Source of the DNA: Codonopsis lanceolata
Lineage: Eukaryota; Streptophyta; Magnoliopsida; Asterales; Campanulaceae
Length of the DNA stretch: 64,000 nucleotides
Assembly: GCA_013146195.2 (NCBI GenBank)
Contig: CM028379.1
Span: 54,943,693 to 55,007,692 of the forward strand
Direction: 5' to 3'
The position numbers were made by a program, and so were the translations under genes. The notes beneath the pieces were generated by a model. It was given only the letters and a program-made list of their open reading frames with translations. It did no database searches and was not told the DNA's origin. This document shows positions 57,311-64,000 of this stretch, piece by piece; within the stretch, counting starts at the first letter, position 1; every line of letters begins with the position of its first letter.

Positions 57311-57615
57311 TGGATACCGTAATGAACAAGTTTGTCTGCCATTACAAATAACAGTTTAAGCAAACAATTATACGAAAACGAATAATTGCCGTCAAAATCA
57401 CCAACTATAATGAATGTGATATTTTCTCTCTTTATTTCCTCTGTCGTTGACATTATTTAATGGATATATAGCCGCTCTCATTTTCATGGAATGCATATGA
57501 CACCAACTTTTAAAAATAATGCTCTCTCCGTTCCATCCAAAAAATAAAAATTTTTAAAAAAATCATGTTTGAAATGTTCAATTATTATGATATACTGTAT
57601 AAATAGGATTATAGT
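57311..57615. other. AT-rich intergenic DNA
   Basis: A short Stowaway-like left end (CTCTCTCCGTTCCATCC, about 57521) is the only recognisable piece. Confidence 0.4.
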
Positions 57616-57865
57616 TAGTCACCAACGAGCTTTAGCTCAATTAGTGCTACCCACTTTTTCTAATGGAGAGTTCGGGTGTTCAAATTTCACTAGAGACACT
57701 CTGGATTTTACAACTTTTAATAGAAAGGTCGGGTGTTTAAGTCTCTTCAGAGGCAACGTTGTTGTTCAAGCCTTATCTGATACATCGCTACTCTCAACCG
57801 AGAGGTCGCGTGTTCAAAGTCTCACCAAAAACACAATTTGTTCTAGTCACACCAAAAACATCATA
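57616..57865 (+). mobile_element. tRNA-related SINE-like sequence, three modules
   Basis: TTTAGCTCAATTAGTGC resembles an A box. B-box-like GTTCGGGTGTTCAAATTTC, GGTCGGGTGTTTAAGTCTC and GGTCGCGTGTTCAAAGTCTC recur at about 57670, 57728 and 57804. No folded tRNA can be drawn, so it is not a tRNA gene. Confidence 0.42.
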
Positions 57866-58442
57866 TATCTATAATCGTAGCATTTCAAGACATTAATTAA
57901 AATATTAAAAAGTATGGGTTAAAATAAGGTTTATGTCCCCTCCAATATTTTTTTTAATATAAAAAAAGTATTATAGTTGTGATAATAACAAAAATACTTC
58001 ACCACGATCAAAGATATTGATTAATTTTTCATATTTTAATTTTTCAACTATTCCTTTTTTTAATCAATTTAATCTTTCTTGCAACATTAGATATGATTTA
58101 ATTATTTTTAATTTTAAAAAACTTCTTTCTGCTAAACAATTGTTGTAGGTATTGTCAACGTTTAGTTGACTTGGAGCATTTTTCTTTTCCTAATACTGAC
58201 ACGAAAAAAACTTTTTTCTTTATTAGTCATTATAACTTAATAAAAGAAAGAGAACGATTTCGTTTTGCAAGAACTATTAAAATGGAGTTAATATGTGAAT
58301 GATTAATTAAAAAATATATATATAGTTACTCTACATATGGTGCTTTAATTAATTATCTCTCTCGATGCATAATTATATATTGGAGTTTAAAGTTATGGAG
58401 GGCCTATGGTAGTTGCCTCATTTGCCTGTTAGCTAGAGCCAC
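57866..58442. other. AT-rich intergenic DNA
   Basis: Nothing supported. Confidence 0.45.
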
Positions 58443-58826
58443 CCCCGCGTTCCAAAATAAGTATTATTTTTTCATTTTTTTAGTTTTTAAGCAAATTATC
58501 TATAATACTACTATTAATTGTGAGATGAAAAAAAGAATCCAAATGCATTGATTTAACACCACAAAAGGATACTTTAAGTACCCCATATGTCCTAAAATTA
58601 TTATTTTGTTTGACATGATACATGAATTAAGGAAAAACAGTTGACTTGATTATTAATATTTGTTTGATGTGTAGTTTCTTTTAAAATTCATATGTATATA
58701 GCCCATTATTAAAAGTATGATGAAAAAGTAAGGTTAAAGTGGTAAAAAATGTAGGTTTCAAACAATATTTTTTTTTTGGAATAATGAAAAAGAAAAGTTA
58801 GACAATAATTTTGGGACGGAGGGGAT
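58443..58826. mobile_element. Stowaway-like MITE, probable
   Basis: Left CCCCGCGTTCCAAAATAAG and right (reverse complement) CCCCTCCGTCCCAAAATTA face each other. About 384 bp. The left terminus is mutated and the TA duplication is unclear. Confidence 0.45.
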
Positions 58827-59368
58827 TAATGTCACTAGTAGTCCCTGTACTTATCGACTTTCAAGAGGTTGTCATTAAGTCTGAAACGTTGAAGGGTATT
58901 ATTGTCCAAACACTATTTTCATCATGAATTGACAAATATGTCCATTATTTTCCTTTTTCTCGTGTAAATTAGATACATGGGCAATTACGTAATCACCTTA
59001 TGCTAATGAAAATAATTCGTAGCCATCATTGTCTTCTCCAACAACGGTTGGGTCATCTTCTCCGGCAACAGTTGGGTGGTGACGCTGGAACATGACTAAG
59101 ATTTTGGGTGCAAAAGGACATATCTCATAAACTTAGGTCTAGATGAGAGAGAAACAATCTAATACGAGAGGTTACTTGGGAGGTAGCAACGCGGTTAAGC
59201 TCTTCAAGCATGTTATGTAAATCCTCGTCAGTGGTAAATGGTGACAGAGATGAGTCGTAGGACCAACCCAACATTTATGGAGGCCTAAAGTGTACTTTAA
59301 TTTGAGGCCTTTCAAATTAAATAATATTTTTTATTAAAATTATTTCTATATTTTTATTTAAAATTTAT
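58827..59368. other. Intergenic DNA with one MULE-like arm
   Basis: TTAATGTCACTAGTAGTCCC...CGACTTTCAAGAGG resembles the terminal arms of MULE-2 and MULE-3, but no opposing arm is seen. Confidence 0.35.
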
Positions 59369-60726
59369 TGTTGGTCCCATGGAAGTACTCAAATGAGGGG
59401 GGTGAATAGCCTTTGCTACAACTTTAAAATTTATCTCACTATTCATTTACGAATGTGAGTGAAATGTCTTTTAGTGATAAGACAATTTGAAGATGAAGCA
59501 GGTGTGCTAGTAGTACAGAGCATCAGACTTGTTCATAGCTGAGTAATGAACTCTGCTGACAGATTGTGAATAAACTGTTTGTTAAAAAGAGGTTTTGGCA
59601 GCGGAAAGATTCAGGCAAGACATATTTATCTTTAGAAGGTTTAAGTAGTTGTACACAAATATATGTTTAAAACAACATCATACTTAACTCTTCTTCAGAT
59701 GTATGGCATATGGGTTAAAGAATAGATAGTTTTGGAAAATCAAAACCTTTTAAGAACTCGAAAGATAGATCAGGGCTGAGTTTGATAAATGAATATTATA
59801 TTGCAAATTCAGTAGAGGTTTACTCAAAGGCAAACATGTTTAATACATCAACCTAGAATCTCTAATCTAGCTATTTTCTTTCTTCTCCCGGATTCCTTCC
59901 CCAGTTAAGAACTCATTTTTCAGAGTTTCATGAACAAGTCAGGAATCGGTGGAGTCAAGGAGATGCATGAGAAGATAATTTTATGGGTTGCTCAGATTAG
60001 GTATATCTGAACAACTAAGTGAAAAGCACTCGACTCCCTATGATGGGCTATAATTGCACAATCAACAGCCCTTGCAATGGAATACAAGTCTGCTGATATA
60101 AATGCAGTGCAAACAGACAGTTCTTTATCTTCCTTGGACATCTTTAGAGATTTGTCTTCAACGGAATCTGGAGTGCTTGATCTCTACCAAATGATTGGAT
60201 TTCTGAGGAGTTATAGAGACTCAATTCTTTGAAGGAGATCAAAGTGCTCAAATCAAGTAAGGGGTTTCTTGATCAAGACATTATTCTCTATCATTGTAGC
60301 TTTTATAGATCACTCTTCCTTGCTTCTTACCTTTATTCTCTATCTTTGTAAAGGTCTGAGTTTTCCATTGTAATCTTTGAGATGGCTTGATCGAAGAGCT
60401 TGAAATCTCTTGTTCTCATGCTATCACATTCTCACTAATTAAGAAGGATGAAGATGTTTATTTTATAGATAAAGATCGATAGATCCGTTGATACCGTTTT
60501 CGAATGATCTTTTATCCGTTGGAGTGGTTCGTCGGATAAGAGTGAATCTTAAAGACTGTAGGATAAAGATATTCTTGAAGATGTCCCATTGAGAAAGGTT
60601 GTCCAAAAGTCAGACTGAATGGATGTATCACTATTTGAGTAGGTCTGACGAAATAGTACACTGATATTTGGTTTTCCAATAAAGTAGATACATTTGAACT
60701 TGGAAACCAATTGTAGAGAGGAATAT
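59369..60726 (+). mobile_element. Probable copia (SIRE/Maximus-type) LTR
   Basis: It starts TGTTGGTCCC and soon has GAGGGGGGTGAATAG, wording characteristic of SIRE-type LTRs. No PBS or genes follow; the Ogre-like LTR begins directly at 60727. Probably a solo or truncated LTR. Confidence 0.42.
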
Positions 60727-61889
60727 TGTAGACACCCCAATTTCGTACCCCTGGTTTGTAACATTGACATACGATATCAAGACCTGTTAAAAACTAACAA
60801 ATGTCAAGTTACAGGGTTGAAAAAGCAAGAGGAAAAAGCATGATGAATGAATAGTGAACTGCAGGGGGGTAAAATGTCGAAAATTGAAGGAAAATTGGAA
60901 GCTGGCGCCGCGCCGACCAGCCTTGGTGCCGCGCCCATTTTGCCCATTGGTGGCGCCAGGGTACTGTAGTGTTTTGCTTTTTATACAATTCTCTCAGTGC
61001 ACGGTACAAGACGATGAAGCTCGGAAAGGAAATCTTAATGACGAAGGAATCCCTCCTTCGGCCTATAAATAGAAGGCTCCGGCTTCAGAATTCGACACAC
61101 CAAATACGTAGTAACGCACCGCTGAAATTTTACGCAGTGAGCGAATAATGAGTTTCCCCTCCTATAAAGCCTCGAAACTCTGTCAAATCTCCTCCAAACA
61201 CAAAACCAACCGGTCAAAGTGAACTTTAGCCCCCCAGCTAGGTTTCCACCCTATTTCCCCGGTCTAAAAATCTCGAAAAGAGCGATTGCTCTACCCTAGT
61301 AAAAAGGTCAAATCCGTCAGAAACAAGCAGTTTTCTGTCCGATTTCTGCCAGCAGCAAAAACGCAAGCAGTTGCTCCCCCGTTTGACGGTGCCCAGAAAG
61401 AAACCTTCGGAAGCAGTCACCCTGTCCGAACCGCAGTAGCAGCAAAAAAGACTCCCTCTCCCGGAAGGAGAAAGCGAGCACACTACGCTCTAGAAGGTGA
61501 GCCTTTAAGGGCGTTATTTTATAAAAAAAACTATTTTCCATCCGGCCCAATGTAAAAATATAAGCTGTTGTGCTGCCCGGATTTATTTAGAAAATATCAT
61601 TAAAAAGAGCCATTATTATGGTTAAATATTTTTAAGCATATTTATAAATTATTGGAAGGAGAAGGCTGCAAGTCTGTAAATAATGTAAATATGGATGTAT
61701 TTGTTCAATGCTTTATTTATTTGCTAGATAAATATAATAAAAACATACTTTAGCCAAAAACCGTTTTTGAGACCGAAGGGCGAGTTGGATGCCTAGTACC
61801 ATCCCAACTCATAACTTAGCATCCGAACTTGTTTTATTTTTATCTCTGGTTTATTTTTGGTTTTTTCTTTATTTTCTCCTTAAAATAAA
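60727..61889 (+). repeat. Ogre-like (Tat lineage) LTR, plus strand
   Basis: It starts TGTAGACACCCCAATTTCGT, the usual Ogre LTR start, has a strong TATA box (CTATAAATAGAAGG at 61061), and is followed by TGGCGACTCTG, the Ogre-type PBS. About 1160 bp. It is homologous to the inverted LTR at 62838-64000. Confidence 0.72.
61061..61070 (+). promoter_or_regulatory. LTR TATA box
   Basis: CTATAAATAG in the middle of the Ogre-like LTR. Confidence 0.65.
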
Positions 61890-61891
61890 GA

Positions 61892-61902
61892 TGGCGACTC
61901 TG
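61892..61902 (+). other. PBS of the plus-strand Ogre-like element
   Basis: TGGCGACTCTG follows the LTR. Ogre elements are known to use a tRNA-Arg-type PBS with this start. Confidence 0.55.
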
Positions 61903-61914
61903 TCAAAACATTTC

Positions 61915-62400
61915 GGATCACAGTGGGGCATCGCAACATCCTTTTTTGCATTTTTATGTTTTCCCCTACACAAGGGAAAATGAGAATGAAAGGGTGATGT
62001 ATTCCTGCATCCTGGTATCCCCTAAACAAGGGATAACTTGATACATAAAACCCAAAGCACTCATAGTGATCCAAAATAGGCCTTAAGACAATTTTTATAA
62101 AGTTTATAGTGGGGCCCGCAACAACCTTTCTTGCACTTTCCATCTTCCCCTACACAAGGGAAGATGCGAATGAAAGGGTGATGCTTTCCTGCATCTTGTT
62201 ATCCCCTAAAAAATGGATAACCTGATACAAAAAACTCATAGCTCCCATAACGGACCAAAAATCACTGAAGTGACCGAGACGTATTCAACACACTTCTTGA
62301 CAGCACCCTTTTCGCATTTTTAATTTCGTCCTTCCTTAGACAAGGGAGGGTGGAATGGAAAGCGTGGTGTCCGCTCTATCCAAGCGCAGGCGATATCCAA
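61915..62400 (+). repeat. About 185-bp tandem repeats in the Ogre-like leader
   Basis: Two clear units start at about 61922 and 62108 and share CCCCTACACAAGGGAA, GAATGAAAGGGTGATG and TATCCCCTAAA. A third degenerate unit follows (62281 on, TTAGACAAGGGAGGG). Confidence 0.8.
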
Positions 62401-62837
62401 GGGCACCCACAAATATCTGTTGAAAATCCAACTAGTTGAAAATCCAACTAGATCTTGAGAAGCTATCAAGAGCAGTTGTTTTGGAGAAGCAAGCCGTATC
62501 CATAAGTTGACCTTTTGGAGAAGCTTGAGAATTTTGTCATTTCGAGCATGGATCGAAGGTTATTCCACCGTTGTTTGCACGTGCGGCCATAGTTGATCGA
62601 AGGTCTAAACTGGTCGATAGTTGAGGAAAGAACTATCAACCCGTAACAAGTCTGTTGGTATGATATCTTTGTAGAAGCTATCATCCTTTAGCAAGTCTAC
62701 TGGTGCTGGTGTACTGAGTAACCTGTTTTTAACCAGATCCGCGCCACTGAAAGGCGGGGTGGTTTCAAAACTTCGAAGCGCGTAGAATACGCTCGACCTC
62801 AATTTGTGGACTCGAAAAATGTGTTACAGAGTTGCCA
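62401..62837 (-). mobile_element. Leader of the inverted Ogre-like element
   Basis: On the minus strand the PBS-like TGGCAACTCTGTAAC (from 62837) is followed by leader sequence reading toward lower coordinates. A 16-bp word (TAGTTGAAAATCCAAC) is duplicated at 62417-62450. The exact junction with the plus-strand element is unclear, probably near 62400. Confidence 0.55.
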
Positions 62838-64000
62838 CATATATTTTATGGTTAAACAGAGAAAAACCAAAATAAACCAGATTTGTATGGGTTCGGGAGA
62901 TAAGTTATGAGTTAGGAAGGGATTAGACACCCAACTCGCCCTTTCGGTCTCACAATGGATATGTCAATATACTCGTTTTATTTTATACACTTTGGCTCAG
63001 AACAAAACATTTATATATATAAAAAGGAATTAAAAAGAGATTACTTTACATTTATTAAAGAAAAGAAAACAAAATTACAACTAGAATAATACAACTTAAA
63101 GAATAATTACAACATTTTTATAAGCTATTTTAAGAATAAAATAGTTATGCTAGTAACAAACTTTATTTATATTTACACGTATAAGCATTAAAAAACTGTC
63201 AAAAAATAGACATAAAATAAACTAATTAGAATAATTAAACTGTCAAAAAAATACAACTACTTTACATTAAAGTAAAGACATAAAATAAACTAATTAAAAT
63301 GGAAAGAAAATATAACCATTATTACATTTAAAGTAAGATAGAAAAGAAACTAATTTAAACGAAAATGAAATATAGCTATTATTACATTAAAGTATAAATC
63401 GAAATAAAATTTAATTATATATTTATATTTAATTTATAGATTATAATAGATAACTACGAGAACATAACTTACCTCCTGAAATGTGAGTGTTTGAACCCGG
63501 TAGGCCTAGGCTTAAGCCCACTAGGCGGTTTTAGATGTGTTCCCTTGTCCTTTTGAGAAAGGAAGTCTTTTTTTTTGTTGCTGCTTTGTTGTTACGAGGA
63601 TTCGGGCAGAGTGATTGCTCTGATTAGTTGTTTTTCGCCTCGGGATCCAGGCGGCACAACTGTTTGTTTTTGCTTGCTTGCTTGCTTTGCGTGCTTTGGG
63701 TGTTTGCTGAGTCTGAAATCGGGCAGAACAACTGCTTGCTTTTGCTTGATTTTGATGTGTAGATTTGTGCAGAGCGATTGCTTGCTTTTGCTTGATATTG
63801 CGTCAGGAATCGGGTAGAGCAACTATTTACTTTAGCTGGATTTGACGTTTAGATTCAGGTAGGGCAATTGCTCTTTTTGGGATTTTAGAACCGGTGAAAT
63901 AGGGCGAAAACCTAGTTGGGTAGCTATGGTTCACTTTGGCCGGAGAGTTTTAGTGCTTGGGGGAGATTTGGCAGAGCTTTGGGGTTGGAGAGGAAATAAC
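62838..64000 (-). repeat. Ogre-like LTR, minus strand, runs off the window
   Basis: The reverse complement aligns with 61180-61890: AAATCTCC, CGGCCAAAGTGAAC, AGCTAGGTTT-like, GAGACCGAAAGGGCGAGTTG. The part at 63550-63850 has expanded GCTTGCTTTTG-like repeats. The outer end lies beyond 64000. Confidence 0.72.

Noticed and set aside
57265..57453. Minus-strand frame starting near 57453 as a copia gag start
   Set aside because: Too short and on the wrong strand for the LTR reading; no gag motif seen.
57616..57700. tRNA gene
   Set aside because: A/B-box words are present but no cloverleaf or acceptor stem can be formed.
61286..61555. 89-codon frame in the Ogre-like LTR
   Set aside because: Lies wholly within the LTR; a mirror frame exists on the other strand; no domain.
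63575..63822. Overlapping Cys/Leu-rich frames on both strands
   Set aside because: Produced by GCTTGCTTTTG-type repeats in the inverted LTR.

Overview
The window is repeat-dense, AT-rich plant nuclear DNA, most likely from a eudicot. I find no intact host gene. The evidence is several families of plant transposons with readable ends and target-site duplications (TSDs), plant-type introns, and a captured fragment of a plant major-latex-protein gene. I cannot name the species.

Three related Ty3/gypsy elements of the Tat lineage form the backbone. Tat-1 (1 to about 11052, + strand) enters from beyond the left edge. It carries gag, protease, reverse transcriptase/RNase H, a second archaeal-type RNase H and integrase, all broken by in-frame stops and shifts. 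It also has a long antisense gene of the 'putative gypsy type transposon' family (aORF). Tat-2 (24214-35680, - strand) is a full-length insertion with both LTRs and a perfect 5-bp TSD (ATGTT). It contains a 100-N assembly gap whose two flanks repeat the same sequence. Tat-3 (40281-48099, - strand) keeps a 5' LTR, PBS, gag, the aORF and part of the 3' LTR, but has no pol genes.

All three elements keep the same aORF layout: a TATA box 440-550 bp upstream of the ATG, a splice acceptor next to the ATG, and internal introns at matching places. The spacer where pol and the aORF converge is filled with tandem or hairpin repeats that differ between the elements. I regard this as the most interesting system here.

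The DNA between them is a transposon nest. From 11.05 to 24.2 kb there are a duplicated block (11981-13746 and 15628-16422) that shows filled and empty sites of a small hAT-like element, Helitron-like pieces, a Stowaway-like MITE, and three MULEs in a row (19.04-23.61 kb), one with a captured Bet v 1/MLP fragment. From 35.7 to 40.3 kb there are MITEs, Helitron-like copies and a SINE-like insert. From 48.1 to 58.8 kb there are two related non-autonomous hAT elements with 8-bp TSDs, two satellite-like tracts, candidate solo LTRs and another tRNA-like SINE. From 59.4 to 64 kb there are a probable SIRE-type LTR and two Ogre-like LTRs in inverted orientation whose leader regions face each other.

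Most long open frames here are transposon remnants or chance frames. Frameshifts in Tat-2 should be read with caution because its consensus sequence appears error-prone.
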